From Odoribacter sp. (GTDB taxonomy: Bacteria > Bacteroidota > Bacteroidia > Bacteroidales > Prolixibacteraceae), in the NCBI GenBank assembly GCA_013824715.1, contig PNOH01000018.1:1-64000 (forward strand): a stretch of DNA of 64,000 nucleotides, given 5' to 3'. Position numbers and translations under genes: made by a program. Below the pieces are notes generated by a model. That model saw only the letters and a program-made list of their open reading frames with translations, was not told where the DNA came from and made no database searches. Below, in pieces: positions 1 to 10,597 of this stretch (position 1 is its first letter; the number at the start of each line of letters is the position of its first letter).

Positions 1-32
1 TTTCATTAACACCCCCTAAATAATTCAACAAA

Positions 33-3000
33 ATGAAAGGATTAGGTTTCTCAACGCTGAAAGTTATACTATTCCTACTTTTTTTGACCCAAACTAACGA
101 TGGGTTTGCGCAGCAACCTAATTTTAAATTTGGCGCTTTAAATGTTCTGTCCGGCATCTCAAACAGCAAGACCACTGCAATTATCGAAGACTCAATCGGA
201 TATCTTTGGATTGGAACTGAAGATGGCTTATTCCGGTTTGACGGACAAAATGTTTTTTCCTATTTTCAGGATGTAAACGATCCTAATTCGTTACCTTCAA
301 GCGGAATCACTAATTTAATTATTGATAGTGAAGATAATCTCTGGATATGTACCCATGCAGGAATTTGCATGTACGTCCCAGAATTTGATAGTTTCACACA
401 ACTTCCGGATCGATCTGATTTAAAGGAATTTGCAAACAAAAACATTCGGGTAATTGCTTTTGACAAATCCGGTCAACTTTTTGTTGTTTATGAAAAAACG
501 ATTTATAAATACATGCAAACGGAAAATCAATTTTCAAAAGTACTGGAACTTGATCAAGGTAAAATTAATGATTTGATTTTCGATGAACAGAATAATATGT
601 GGATAGCAGCCTCGATGAGCGGAGGCTTGTTCTGTTTTGATCAGGTGAAAAAACAAATTACTCCTTACCTGCACGACCCCAACAACAAGCAATCCATATC
701 AATTAACGAAATAAATGACATTGCCATATCTGGCGAAACGCTTTGGATTGCTACCATTGGAGGAGGTATTGATGCTTATAACCTGAATAACAAATCGTTT
801 AAACATTATACTTCGTCAAAGAATTTAGAAAACTTCGCAAATTCTATTTTCATCAGCAGAAAAAAGGAGGTTTGGATTTGCACTTATGCCAGTTTAAAGT
901 TATTCAACCCGGCTGGCGATTATTTTTACAATTATTTCAATACCGTTAATAATCCGAACTCGGTTGGCAAAGCTTTAAATGGTTTCTATGAAGACCGTTC
1001 AGGAAATTACTGGACAATTCAGTCGATTGGCGAGATAAGAGTAGCCCGGAACAACATAAAATTCAGAAATATTGTGCCCAATGTGGAGGCTTTTTGGAGA
1101 ACTTCAGAAAAAATCATAACTGCACTTACCTACGATGGGGCCGGACGTTTATGGATCGGTAATTTTCACAATGGCATCGATATTTTCGACTGGAAACAAC
1201 AGATAAAAATCAGTCTAATACATGACATGAAAGACCCTAAAAGTCTTAATGGTGGAACCATTTCTTCCATTTTTAAGGATTCAAAGCATCAAATGTGGGT
1301 GTGTAATAGCGGTGGCCTTCAGAAATACAACCCTGAACACAATAATTTTGATACATACAAGCATAATCCGAAAGACACTCTTTCAATTGGCAGTGATAAT
1401 GTTGTGTCAGTTTCTGAAGATCGTGACGGCAATCTATGGTTGGCTTTTCAAGGGAAAGGAGTTGATCGTTTTGATCTCAAAACAAATACCTTCCATCATT
1501 ACAATAAATTAAACAATCATTTGAGTAATGATTTTGCGTTTCAGGTACTTAACGACTCCAGGGATAATTTATGGGTAGTTACTGCCTGGGGACTTAGTTT
1601 TTTAAAAAAAGGGGAGCATCTCTTCAAATATTTCATAGATGGAAAAGATAATTCCACGCTTAACAGTAGTGAAACACGTACCGTTTACGAAGACAAACTG
1701 AATAACATTTGGGTTGGAACCAGTGAAGGCCTGAACAAATTTAATTATGAATCCCAAACATTTTCGCGCTATTCAGCCGGACTAAAAAACAACCATGTTG
1801 GCAGTATTATAAGCGATAATAAGAATAACATTTGGGTAGGTACCTATTCCGGTATTTCAAAATTCGATCAAACCACCTTGCAGTTTACCAATTATGACCA
1901 GAACTATGGGCTTCTTTCGAAACAATTCATTGACCGGTCCTGCTGCAAAGACAATGAGAACGAATTGTTTTTTGGGGGTTCGGAAGGTGTTGATACGTTT
2001 AACCCCGACAGCCTGAATCCGGAAACCAGAAATCCCCAGGTGGTTTTAACCGATTTTAAGATATTCAACAAAAGCATTACCTATAAAACTGACAGCAATA
2101 AAATTAACCGTCATATCAGTTATGCCAGAAAAATTGTTTTGAATTATGATGACAACGCCTTTACTTTTCTATACCAGGCTGTTAACCTTACTGAAGCTTT
2201 GAATATTAATTATGCCTACAAACTGGATGGATTCGATCGGGATTGGAATTATGTGGAAAAACTGAGAGAAGCCAATTATACCAATCTGAATCCCGGCAAA
2301 TATACATTCAGGGTAAAAGCCAAATTCGAGAATGGCGATTGGAACGAAAAAAATACTTCGATTGAATTAATCATCATTCCTGCCTGGTGGATGACAACCT
2401 GGTTTAAAATCCTGATGGGATTGATAGTTCTGACTTCAGCATTTGCATTGGTTTTTTTTAGAATTAAACGGTTACGCCATCAGAAAGAAGAACTGGAGAT
2501 CTTAGTTGTTGAGCGAACCAACGAAATTCAACGTAAAAATGAACTGCTAAATAATTTAAACTCGACCAAAGACAAGCTTTTTTCAATTATTTCACACGAT
2601 CTCCGTAGTCCGTTTAATACCATTCTGGGATTTCACCGCTTGCTTGCCAGAAACTATGAAGAATATTCGGACACTGAACGCAAAAGAATGATCCAACAAG
2701 TTCAATCGGCATCCAATAAGGTTTATGTTTTGGTCGAGAACCTGCTCGACTGGGCCAGAATTCAGACTGGTAGCATTCATTACAGGCCTGTCCGGTTTGA
2801 CCTGAGCGAAATGATACTCAAAGAATATAATTTTTACCAAACCATCGCCGAAATAAAAGGAATCAGTTTTGAACATCAGATTCCTGACGGGCTGATTGCT
2901 TATGCTGATATTGATCTGTTGAAAACGGTCCTCCGGAATTTAATAAATAACGCGATCAAGTTCACTTCAGACGAAGGGACCATTCTTGTTGAGGCCAGTG

Positions 3001-3248
3001 GAAACCACCAATTCATTGATATCTCAGTTACTGACTCAGGAAAAGGAATGACTAAAAACCAGGTTGACACTTTGTTCAGCCCTGAAAAGAACAACACGAA
3101 AAAAGTCACAAGTGGAGAAAAAGGAACTGGATTAGGACTTATTTTATGCAAAGAATTTGTTGATAAAAATGGCGGCTCAATGACGGTCGAAAGTCATCAT
3201 GGAAAAGGGAATAAATTCAGTTTCACCGTCCCGGTTTCAAATCCATGA
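33..3248 (+). CDS. Two-component sensor histidine kinase with periplasmic two-component-regulator propeller (Reg_prop) repeats, Y_Y_Y domain, HisKA and HATPase; no receiver/AraC domain
   Basis: Repeated 'NLWIGT..GL..F' propeller motifs; TM 'ILMGLIVLTSAFALVFF'; H-box 'FSIISHDLRSPF'; N-box 'NLINNAIKFT'; G-box 'GTGLGLILCKEFV'. Confidence 0.9.
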   Translation: MKGLGFSTLKVILFLLFLTQTNDGFAQQPNFKFGALNVLSGISNSKTTAIIEDSIGYLWIGTEDGLFRFDGQNVFSYFQDVNDPNSLPSSGITNLIIDSEDNLWICTHAGICMYVPEFDSFTQLPDRSDLKEFANKNIRVIAFDKSGQLFVVYEKTIYKYMQTENQFSKVLELDQGKINDLIFDEQNNMWIAASMSGGLFCFDQVKKQITPYLHDPNNKQSISINEINDIAISGETLWIATIGGGIDAYNLNNKSFKHYTSSKNLENFANSIFISRKKEVWICTYASLKLFNPAGDYFYNYFNTVNNPNSVGKALNGFYEDRSGNYWTIQSIGEIRVARNNIKFRNIVPNVEAFWRTSEKIITALTYDGAGRLWIGNFHNGIDIFDWKQQIKISLIHDMKDPKSLNGGTISSIFKDSKHQMWVCNSGGLQKYNPEHNNFDTYKHNPKDTLSIGSDNVVSVSEDRDGNLWLAFQGKGVDRFDLKTNTFHHYNKLNNHLSNDFAFQVLNDSRDNLWVVTAWGLSFLKKGEHLFKYFIDGKDNSTLNSSETRTVYEDKLNNIWVGTSEGLNKFNYESQTFSRYSAGLKNNHVGSIISDNKNNIWVGTYSGISKFDQTTLQFTNYDQNYGLLSKQFIDRSCCKDNENELFFGGSEGVDTFNPDSLNPETRNPQVVLTDFKIFNKSITYKTDSNKINRHISYARKIVLNYDDNAFTFLYQAVNLTEALNINYAYKLDGFDRDWNYVEKLREANYTNLNPGKYTFRVKAKFENGDWNEKNTSIELIIIPAWWMTTWFKILMGLIVLTSAFALVFFRIKRLRHQKEELEILVVERTNEIQRKNELLNNLNSTKDKLFSIISHDLRSPFNTILGFHRLLARNYEEYSDTERKRMIQQVQSASNKVYVLVENLLDWARIQTGSIHYRPVRFDLSEMILKEYNFYQTIAEIKGISFEHQIPDGLIAYADIDLLKTVLRNLINNAIKFTSDEGTILVEASGNHQFIDISVTDSGKGMTKNQVDTLFSPEKNNTKKVTSGEKGTGLGLILCKEFVDKNGGSMTVESHHGKGNKFSFTVPVSNP

Positions 3249-3312
3249 CTGGTTCATTCATTCGTGACGGTAATTAAATTCTGGTATATTTGCTTAAAAT
3301 TCATCCAATTGA

Positions 3313-4359
3313 ATGACAACTTTTAAAATACTTATACTTATAATTTTGTGTTCGGCATTTGCAAACCTATATGGGATTGCTCCTGTATTTCCGGCCAATA
3401 AACCCGATACAAAACCACATCGGATCATCCGTACCTGCTGTTCGTTTGGCACCGAAATGCAAATGGTTGCCCTTCCCGGAATAAAACTTACAGAGATTAC
3501 AAGTCTGGACAAAATCGGGTCTCATCATTATCTGGGCGACCAGAGTGAAGAAAACGGAATCGTTTATACGCGCCGGGGCGGATTTATTGACATGGGGCAC
3601 CTGCGCGACCAGGTTGACTGGACAGCCTATCTTTACAAACAACTTACCGAAAACAAACCGGCAGAGCATCTTGAATTGGTATTGGGCCACGAAGGAGGTG
3701 AGAAGACTTTGAGTGTTACGATTCCAACCAGCCTGACAGATAATGACCTGGTTCTGTTGGCCGGGAAAATTACTTATGATCTTTCGGTCTGGCACGAAAT
3801 TGCAACCTGGTTTGGCGCTTCGACCATTCCATTTGTGCCCGAACGCTATTCCAGCTTTTCGATTGAAGATGCCTTTTCCAATTTAGTAGGAGTTACCATC
3901 GGGATTAAAGCATTGCAAAGCGAATTGCCCTTCGAAGAGGCTGTGACGAGGATTATTGCAGAAACCCTGAAAAGTATGGATGTGGTAACCAGCGAGGCTG
4001 AAACCTATCTGGCCATGGAATCAGTCAGGGATATCTGGTGGACCCGAGAAAAAAAACTGCCAAGCAGCCGAGTGTTGTTGCAACGGCAACTTCAGGTATA
4101 TCCATGTTTGCAGCCCTGGCTGGTTCCCGGCTGGGCAAGTACAGATCAGGACCCCATTGAATTATTGGTGCCTGAATTTTCATCAATTGGAGAAAAACTG
4201 AATGACTATTATCAACTCGAATTCAGGTTGAACTACAAATTTCCGTTCCGAAAAATGTTTCCTGAACGAAAAGACAGAAACATTACCCAAAACGATTTCG
4301 ACAGGTTACTGACTGAGGTAGCTTCTGAACTGAACAAAAAAGAAAGTAAATTTCGCTAA
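3313..4359 (+). CDS. DUF4056 domain-containing protein
   Basis: Family-like motif 'IRTCCSFG...RRGGFIDMGHLRDQVDW...HE' recalled for DUF4056; signal peptide. Confidence 0.6.
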   Translation: MTTFKILILIILCSAFANLYGIAPVFPANKPDTKPHRIIRTCCSFGTEMQMVALPGIKLTEITSLDKIGSHHYLGDQSEENGIVYTRRGGFIDMGHLRDQVDWTAYLYKQLTENKPAEHLELVLGHEGGEKTLSVTIPTSLTDNDLVLLAGKITYDLSVWHEIATWFGASTIPFVPERYSSFSIEDAFSNLVGVTIGIKALQSELPFEEAVTRIIAETLKSMDVVTSEAETYLAMESVRDIWWTREKKLPSSRVLLQRQLQVYPCLQPWLVPGWASTDQDPIELLVPEFSSIGEKLNDYYQLEFRLNYKFPFRKMFPERKDRNITQNDFDRLLTEVASELNKKESKFR

Positions 4360-4363
4360 TACA

Positions 4364-5848
4364 TTAATTTTTGTCCAACCAGGGTTTGTCAGGGTCAACC
4401 CGTTTGTTCCTCTGAATGCGTGATTGAAGTTCAAAAGTGCGGATACGGTCTTTGTACAAATTGTGAACATTTTGTTTGGCTACATCAAGCGAAGCGTCGG
4501 TGTTATCATCCCAGCGCCGACAAAGATAAATTGGTTGGTAAATTCGTCCGATCTTGTATTTTCCTGAAATAGCCAAACCGAGCGCATAATCTTCACCATA
4601 GCTTACATTCGGTACCCTGATTTCACGAATCACCGGAGTATAAAATGCCCGCGGAGCCCCAAGACCATTGATGCGCAAGGCGTTGTTGGGGCCATTTTCG
4701 TCGGTCCATTCGCGATGATCAATCACACCGGGCGGTATTTCCTGCAGATTAAAATTAGTCATCCGGTAACTGCCAATCACCATCGCACAATTTTCTTCAT
4801 AAAACTTATCAACGATAATCTGAAGGGTATTTTCATCGGAATACAAATCGTCGCTATCCAGTTGAACAGCGAATTTTCCGCAGTCAGGATGAAAAACGGC
4901 CTCATTCCAGCAGCCACCAATCCCTAGGTCTTTTCGTTCAGGAATAATATGAATCAGTTTGCCCCATGAAGCATATTCTTTCAAAATTTCTGTAGTTCCG
5001 TCGGTTGAGTAATTATCTACAACAATCAGGTTAAAATTAAAAGTTGTTTTTTGAATAAGTACCGACACAATCGCGTCGCGAATGGTTTTTTCCCGGTTTC
5101 GAACAGGGATAATCACCGACGCTTCAACTTCGAATGGTTCTGTCAGTATGGTTTCAGGAAAAGGCTCTAAAAGCAAGGCTCCTATATCGCGCAGGTGAGC
5201 CGTGCAAACCTGTTCCATCTCCACTTGTCGCTCACGGGCCGAAGCTTTCACATAATCAAACTGTTTTTCTCCTGAAGTTCGGGTATCGGTTTCAGTCATG
5301 GTAAATAAACATTCAGGAATATGTACCAATTCGCCCATCCTGCTGGCCCGAAGCCTGAGAGCATAACAACCTGCATATTTCAGCATTTCATAATATTCGT
5401 ACCTGAAGGCTTTTAAAACTTCGGATCTGTAAAAGCGTACCGGTCCGAAATTAAAATCATCGCGCAGACTGCCCAACTGATAATCAACCACCGGATGCGG
5501 AGAAAGCACTCCGTCTTTGATCTCGAAATAGTCAGCGTAAACCATTGGGGCATCTGTATTTTCAGCCACCTGAACAAGCCGCTCTATTGCCCCCTGGCCC
5601 GGTTCAAACATCGAATCGCCCAGCGCCAGTAAGGCATAATCAGAACGGACCAATTTAGCTATCTGCCTGATGGTTGAACAGGAAGCAAACTCTTCTGCCA
5701 GTATTTGTTCGCAATTTTCAAGATACAGTGGTATTTTGGTCAGCACATAAACCTGACGAATCAGATCAGATTCGTTGAACTGATTGACCAGTTTTTGGCT
5801 GGCTTCTTCATCAGTAAAAACAAAAAAACAATCAACATTTCCTTTCAT
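4364..5848 (-). CDS. Glycosyltransferase family 2 protein
   Basis: 'ASVIIPVRNREKTIRDAIVSVLIQ...LIVVDNYSTDGT...LDSDD' GT-A motifs. Confidence 0.85.
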   Translation of the reverse strand: MKGNVDCFFVFTDEEASQKLVNQFNESDLIRQVYVLTKIPLYLENCEQILAEEFASCSTIRQIAKLVRSDYALLALGDSMFEPGQGAIERLVQVAENTDAPMVYADYFEIKDGVLSPHPVVDYQLGSLRDDFNFGPVRFYRSEVLKAFRYEYYEMLKYAGCYALRLRASRMGELVHIPECLFTMTETDTRTSGEKQFDYVKASARERQVEMEQVCTAHLRDIGALLLEPFPETILTEPFEVEASVIIPVRNREKTIRDAIVSVLIQKTTFNFNLIVVDNYSTDGTTEILKEYASWGKLIHIIPERKDLGIGGCWNEAVFHPDCGKFAVQLDSDDLYSDENTLQIIVDKFYEENCAMVIGSYRMTNFNLQEIPPGVIDHREWTDENGPNNALRINGLGAPRAFYTPVIREIRVPNVSYGEDYALGLAISGKYKIGRIYQPIYLCRRWDDNTDASLDVAKQNVHNLYKDRIRTFELQSRIQRNKRVDPDKPWLDKN

Positions 5849-6024
5849 AACAGGTTTTTTAGAGTGTAATCACTTTTCACTTTACTGATTTTTGCTTTCG
5901 TTATCAAGGCAGTCAGGAGACAAAATCCGGATTTTTAATTATCTCTGTAATTTACGTGATTTTGGCTAAAAACGATGTTTTTATCTAAGTTTATTGCAAA
6001 AATATTTTTTTGATTCACATACCA

Positions 6025-6055
6025 TTTGTGTAGATTCCATTTTTTAATACCTTTG
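6025..6055 (+). promoter_or_regulatory. Canonical Bacteroidetes promoter: TTTG (6025-6028) - 19 nt - TACCTTTG (6048-6055)
   Basis: Exact match to the TTTG-N19-21-TAnnTTTG consensus; no ORF begins immediately downstream. Confidence 0.6.
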
Positions 6056-6061
6056 CCGCGT

Positions 6062-6262
6062 TCAGAAAGCTGAACCATTCATTCAGAAAATATTTTCAAA
6101 AATATAATACACTTGGCAAACCAAAGCGCTACTTTAACGGTTACTTAGGTAGCTTCTGCAAAGTAATTGCTTTGGATAGCTCATGGTTTATTAGGTTTAG
6201 TTGGTTTAGGTTAGTTTCCCGTCGTAACGGGTGAAAAGGCTGTCAGAGGACAGCCTTTTCTA
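6062..6262 (+). ncRNA. Candidate ~200-nt intergenic non-coding RNA
   Basis: Lies between the promoter at 6025-6055 and a perfect hairpin terminator at 6233-6260; contains hairpins gttcag-aaag-ctgaac and CCCGT-cgta-ACGGG; no long ORF. Confidence 0.45.
6233..6260 (+). terminator. Rho-independent terminator hairpin
   Basis: gaaaaggctgtc-agag-gacagccttttc, 12-bp perfect stem. Confidence 0.8.
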
Positions 6263-6377
6263 TTTATCCACCTCCGGCATTTGCTCTCTGATAAGAACCA
6301 AGTATCGTCAAACTCACTTTTTTAATACATTTGCATCCTCATTTCACAAATAAAAACATCTAAGAATTTTAAAACTA

Positions 6378-7178
6378 ATGGGTGCTGAAAAAGGAATATT
6401 TCAACGTACGGAGTTGTTGTTTGGAACTGAGAAGATGAATAAAATTGCCGAAAAGCGAGTGATTATTTTCGGTATTGGGGGAGTTGGTAGCTGGTGTGCC
6501 GAAAGTCTTATCCGTACCGGCATCCGGCAACTGACCATTGTTGACTCCGACTTGATTTGCATCACCAATATTAACCGGCAGTCGCAAGCTACTACACTAA
6601 CTGTTGGAGAAGTTAAAACTGAAGGGTTGAAAAAACGGTTGCTCGAAATTAATCCGGCTGCACATATAAAGACTATTCAAAGAATTTATGAACCTGCCAC
6701 TTCAGAATCGTTTGATTTGGATTCTTATGATTATATCATCGATGCCATCGACAGCCTGAGCAATAAAATCGACCTGATCCGCATAGCCACGCGCACACGT
6801 GCAGTATTCTTTTCGTCGATGGGCGCATCGTTGAAACTTGATCCGACCAAAATCAGGGTTGCCGAATTCTGGAAAGTTAAAGGCTGCCCGTTGGGACACA
6901 TCGTCAGGAAAAAAATAAGAAAAGGAGATTTGCCTGCCCATGAGTTTTTGTGTGTTTACAGCGAGGAATTGCTCGAAAACAAAGGTTCAGGTTCATCGTG
7001 CGGAACTGAAAAATGTTTGTGCCCGAAGTCAAAGAATGCTGCTGGTGATCCGGATTTGGCCGATCATGAATGGTGTACCCAGAAAGCTGTGATTAATGGA
7101 ACCGTTGCGCACATTACAGCCATCTTTGGCTTTACCTTGGCCGGACTGGTGATTCAGGACATTTATAAACAAGGGTAA
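6378..7178 (+). CDS. tcdA: tRNA threonylcarbamoyladenosine dehydratase (ThiF/HesA/MoeB family)
   Basis: 'VIIFGIGGVGSWCAESLIRTGIRQLTIVDSDLICITNINRQ' and TcdA-type C-terminal region. Confidence 0.88.
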   Translation: MGAEKGIFQRTELLFGTEKMNKIAEKRVIIFGIGGVGSWCAESLIRTGIRQLTIVDSDLICITNINRQSQATTLTVGEVKTEGLKKRLLEINPAAHIKTIQRIYEPATSESFDLDSYDYIIDAIDSLSNKIDLIRIATRTRAVFFSSMGASLKLDPTKIRVAEFWKVKGCPLGHIVRKKIRKGDLPAHEFLCVYSEELLENKGSGSSCGTEKCLCPKSKNAAGDPDLADHEWCTQKAVINGTVAHITAIFGFTLAGLVIQDIYKQG

Positions 7179-7186
7179 TATAAAGC

Positions 7187-8122
7187 TCACATCTCAATAT
7201 TCACAGTTTTCCCTACCGACCGGATGTATGTTGCCGCCTGATTGTATTCTTCTGCTGTGTTTAAATGCTCCATCATCAGGGGAACATCTCTCAGTTTTGC
7301 TAATTCCTTCAGAAATACCGGATAATCCAGATTTCCTTTACCGGCAAGGATTTCATCAAGCTGCGGAACGGCATTGTCTTCCCGCAGCGTGATATCTTTG
7401 GCGTGGCAACTACGGATTTGCGGCCCAAGTTTCCGGAAGCAATCGCGGATCATTTCCCCATTCCGGTAATAAATCTGCGGACTGGTAACCAGGTTCATCG
7501 GATCGAGATGAACGCCAAACCTATCGCGGTTGATGGCCTTGATCAGCCTGAGATACGAATCAGCCGTGTCGGGGTAAGCCCAGGGCATGGCTTCGAGTGT
7601 AAACCAAGTACGCGTTGGCTTCACTGCATCAACGATCTTTCGGGTGGTTTCCACAATCAGGTCGAATGTGGCATCGGTCAGGTTATCCTTGTGCGGGCCC
7701 GCCCAGTGGTTCGGATTTCTTGAACCGCTGACATTGACACAACAACTGGCGCCAATCTGATCGGCCAGAACAAGTGATTCAATACATTTCTGAATGGCTT
7801 TTCCTGCCTTTTCCTTATCCGGATCAATCGGGTTGCTCCAGGCGCCAACTTCGGAAATAACAATATCATTCTTAGCTGCAATCTCTCTGTACGCCTTTAT
7901 CAATTCAGAAGAAGCGCCAATTGAAACCGGACAATAAGCTGCCCGATATCCCAACTTTTTGAGTGCAATGATCCACGCTTCAGGAGTTTCAAATTTTTCA
8001 AATACTGGGCCCCCCAAACGGACTTTTGATTGAGCAATTGTACTGGCAGTTAGCCTTGAAGGTAATACTGATAAAACGCCTAAGCCGGTGGCTGATAGAA
8101 AGATAAATTTGCGTCGTTTCAT
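7187..8122 (-). CDS. Sugar phosphate isomerase/epimerase family (TIM barrel) with Tat-like signal
   Basis: 'MKRRKFIFLSATGLG' leader; 'FGVHLDPMNLV', 'SCHAKDI' AP-endonuclease-2 fold motifs. Confidence 0.8.
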   Translation of the reverse strand: MKRRKFIFLSATGLGVLSVLPSRLTASTIAQSKVRLGGPVFEKFETPEAWIIALKKLGYRAAYCPVSIGASSELIKAYREIAAKNDIVISEVGAWSNPIDPDKEKAGKAIQKCIESLVLADQIGASCCVNVSGSRNPNHWAGPHKDNLTDATFDLIVETTRKIVDAVKPTRTWFTLEAMPWAYPDTADSYLRLIKAINRDRFGVHLDPMNLVTSPQIYYRNGEMIRDCFRKLGPQIRSCHAKDITLREDNAVPQLDEILAGKGNLDYPVFLKELAKLRDVPLMMEHLNTAEEYNQAATYIRSVGKTVNIEM

Positions 8123-8390
8123 ACCCGAAGTTTTATTTATGATTTGTTTTTCTTTAAACCAGAATGGTTGCCATTATTATAGAACCGATTGCAGAAAGCT
8201 TTCGTCAACCACGAGTGGTGGCATAATCCTGCCATACCTTCGGTATTTAAACCTTTCTAAACATTACAGGCTATAATAATACCATGCCTTTGGCATTAAA
8301 AGCATTTTGTCAATATCGAACAAGGAACGAGGAACAAGAAATAAGAAACCGGTACTTTGATTTTTCTAATTTCTTATTCTTTGTTTCTTC

Positions 8391-10484
8391 CTAATTTTCT
8401 TCAACAATCAGCACATCCCACGGCCCAATTTCGAGCGATGCACCTGAAGAAACAGCTTTCCCGGCAACTAACTCGGTTCCTGCTTTGTGCGGATAAACCA
8501 AGCTCGATTTTTGCGAACTGTAATTGTAATAATAATGAACTTTTTTACCAGCATCGTTCACCCCGCTTTTGGTAATAAGCGGCCAATGCAGGTTTTGGTC
8601 AACGGTTTTGATTCCTGCCCGTTCCATTTCCTGAAGGATCAGTTTCTCCTGAATGCCATCCGAAACACCGGTTCCCTCGTAAAGTAAAGTGCCTTTTCCG
8701 AAGTTGTTGATGGTAATAGCCGGGTATTTCCCAAGGTGAGGATGATCGTAATAAGCCAGTGACCGGGCTGTTTCCGGAATCAGGTATTCGCCCCAATCGA
8801 ATACTTTATTCGAGGCTTCTTCAACTTTAAACGGATTGTCTTTCAGAGCCTGTTCTTTGAAATTGGTAAATTCCTGATAATAAAAACCACAGGCTTTACG
8901 AAGCGGCCCCGGAGCCAGCATCGGTCGCACCATGGAGTTTTCGTCGCAGAAGCCACTTTTGAACTGCATGATGACATGACCACCATTTTCGACATACTTA
9001 CTGATCTTGTTCAGCAGCTCGTCGCCCGCAATATATAAGGCCGGAATAATTACCAGGTCGTAATTTTCGAACCTGGCATTTTCAGGAAAGATAAAATCAA
9101 CTCCCACATTGTTACGGTACAATACCCGGTGAAACTGACCAACCAACTCGTTTCGGTAAACATTGGACGATCCACCCCACATGTCGGTTTTCGCGTTTTT
9201 GAAAGGCATCGCGTTCAATGCGGCATTGGCATCGTGACTGAACAAGATGGCCACTTTGTTGGTGATCTTCAGGTTAACCAGCTTTTTGCCGAATTTTTGC
9301 AACTCATGGGCCGTTTTCGAATATTCGGCGTAAGTGCGGTTGGGCTGCAAATCGTGCGACAGGATACCTTTCCAATATGTTTCCTGCCCGTAATGAATCG
9401 AATGCCAGTGCCAGTATTCGACCATGTTGGCGCCCGAACCCATGTGCGCATACACATTTTGGCGGAGTTGCCCGTCGTAAGGCGGATACTGCCCACGCGA
9501 ATCCCAGCCAATGGTTTGCGCGTTGGTTTCGGTGATCAGGTAATTCTTCATTTTCACAGAGCGGAAAAAATCGCCTGCAAACGCGATTTCATCGCCAGTC
9601 AGGTTGTCTTGCGAACCATGATACACATTCACGGCAATCACATCCATTTTTTTGGTACTCTCAATCTGGTCAATATCCTGAACCGAAGGCATAAAACAGT
9701 GGGTGATAAATTGGTCAGGCCGGCGGTACCCGGCAACAATTTCAGACTGCCAGCTCAGGTAACCGGCCACAGCTTTTCGTTTGAAACGTTCCCACTCCAG
9801 TTTGTAAGCGGTGTTTGTAACCCCGTCTTTTACCGGAAATTCGTCCCAGTCGTTCATGGTCATTCCCCAGTAATTCAGGCCCCAAAGTTTGTTGAGGTTT
9901 TCGGTTGTTCCGAATTTCTTTTTCAGGTAATTCACAAAACTGATATGGAAATCGTAGTTGTTTACTCCATACGAAGTGGTTTCATTATCAACCTGAAACC
10001 CAATAATAGCCGGATGTTTGGCGTAATGTTCCATCATTTTCCGGATAACCCGCTCCGAATAAAACAGGAAAGTCGGGTTGGTGATGTCCATGTTTTGTCG
10101 GATTCCGTAGTAGGCTTGTGTACCTTTTTCATAGTCAACCAATACCTCCGGATGTTTGTGCCACAGCCAGGCCGGCATCGAATAGGTTGGAGTTCCCAAA
10201 ATAACCTTAATACCGTTGGCATGAAGCCCATCAATGATCCGGTCCATCCATGCAAAATCGAATTCGCCTTCGCGCGGTTCGAACAAACTCCAGGTCGATT
10301 CTCCTACCCGAACCACCGACATGCCCGATTCCTTCATCAGTTTCAGGTCGTCAGCAAGGCGGTCGGATGGCATGTATTCGTGGTAATAAGCTGCACCATA
10401 CAGTACATTTTCCATTTTGGGAGGTTGCGCAGAAAGGGTTCCGGTATATGTCAGGAGCAAAAAAAGCAGGGAAAGATTTTTCAT
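8391..10484 (-). CDS. Beta-galactosidase, GH42 family (secreted)
   Basis: 'LYGAAYYHEYMP..RLADDLKLMKESGMSVVRVGESTWSLFEP' and 'GFQVDNE' GH42 motifs; start moved from ORF-track 10628 to the signal peptide MKNLSLLFLLL (ATG at 10484). Confidence 0.88.
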   Translation of the reverse strand: MKNLSLLFLLLTYTGTLSAQPPKMENVLYGAAYYHEYMPSDRLADDLKLMKESGMSVVRVGESTWSLFEPREGEFDFAWMDRIIDGLHANGIKVILGTPTYSMPAWLWHKHPEVLVDYEKGTQAYYGIRQNMDITNPTFLFYSERVIRKMMEHYAKHPAIIGFQVDNETTSYGVNNYDFHISFVNYLKKKFGTTENLNKLWGLNYWGMTMNDWDEFPVKDGVTNTAYKLEWERFKRKAVAGYLSWQSEIVAGYRRPDQFITHCFMPSVQDIDQIESTKKMDVIAVNVYHGSQDNLTGDEIAFAGDFFRSVKMKNYLITETNAQTIGWDSRGQYPPYDGQLRQNVYAHMGSGANMVEYWHWHSIHYGQETYWKGILSHDLQPNRTYAEYSKTAHELQKFGKKLVNLKITNKVAILFSHDANAALNAMPFKNAKTDMWGGSSNVYRNELVGQFHRVLYRNNVGVDFIFPENARFENYDLVIIPALYIAGDELLNKISKYVENGGHVIMQFKSGFCDENSMVRPMLAPGPLRKACGFYYQEFTNFKEQALKDNPFKVEEASNKVFDWGEYLIPETARSLAYYDHPHLGKYPAITINNFGKGTLLYEGTGVSDGIQEKLILQEMERAGIKTVDQNLHWPLITKSGVNDAGKKVHYYYNYSSQKSSLVYPHKAGTELVAGKAVSSGASLEIGPWDVLIVEEN

Positions 10485-10597
10485 GATTGGAGGTTTTAGT
10501 TTGATCATATCTTGTACAAATATAACCATTAGACGGTAAATGTACATCAAACACTTATCCGGAAAAACGAAAAACTGGATGGAAAAGATTTCCAATC

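Noticed and set aside
3367-3795. 142-aa minus-strand ORF opposite the DUF4056-like gene
   Set aside because: Shadow of a better-supported ORF.
6062-6262. tRNA or tmRNA in the intergenic region
   Set aside because: No cloverleaf, TpsiC-like GGTTCGANTCC or CCA end recognised; kept only as generic ncRNA candidate.
8357-8575. Small plus-strand ORF after the AT-rich palindrome
   Set aside because: Overlaps the GH42 3' end; no support.
9129-10499. 456-aa plus-strand ORF
   Set aside because: Fully antisense to the well-supported GH42 beta-galactosidase; low-complexity composition with no recognisable motif; shadow ORF.
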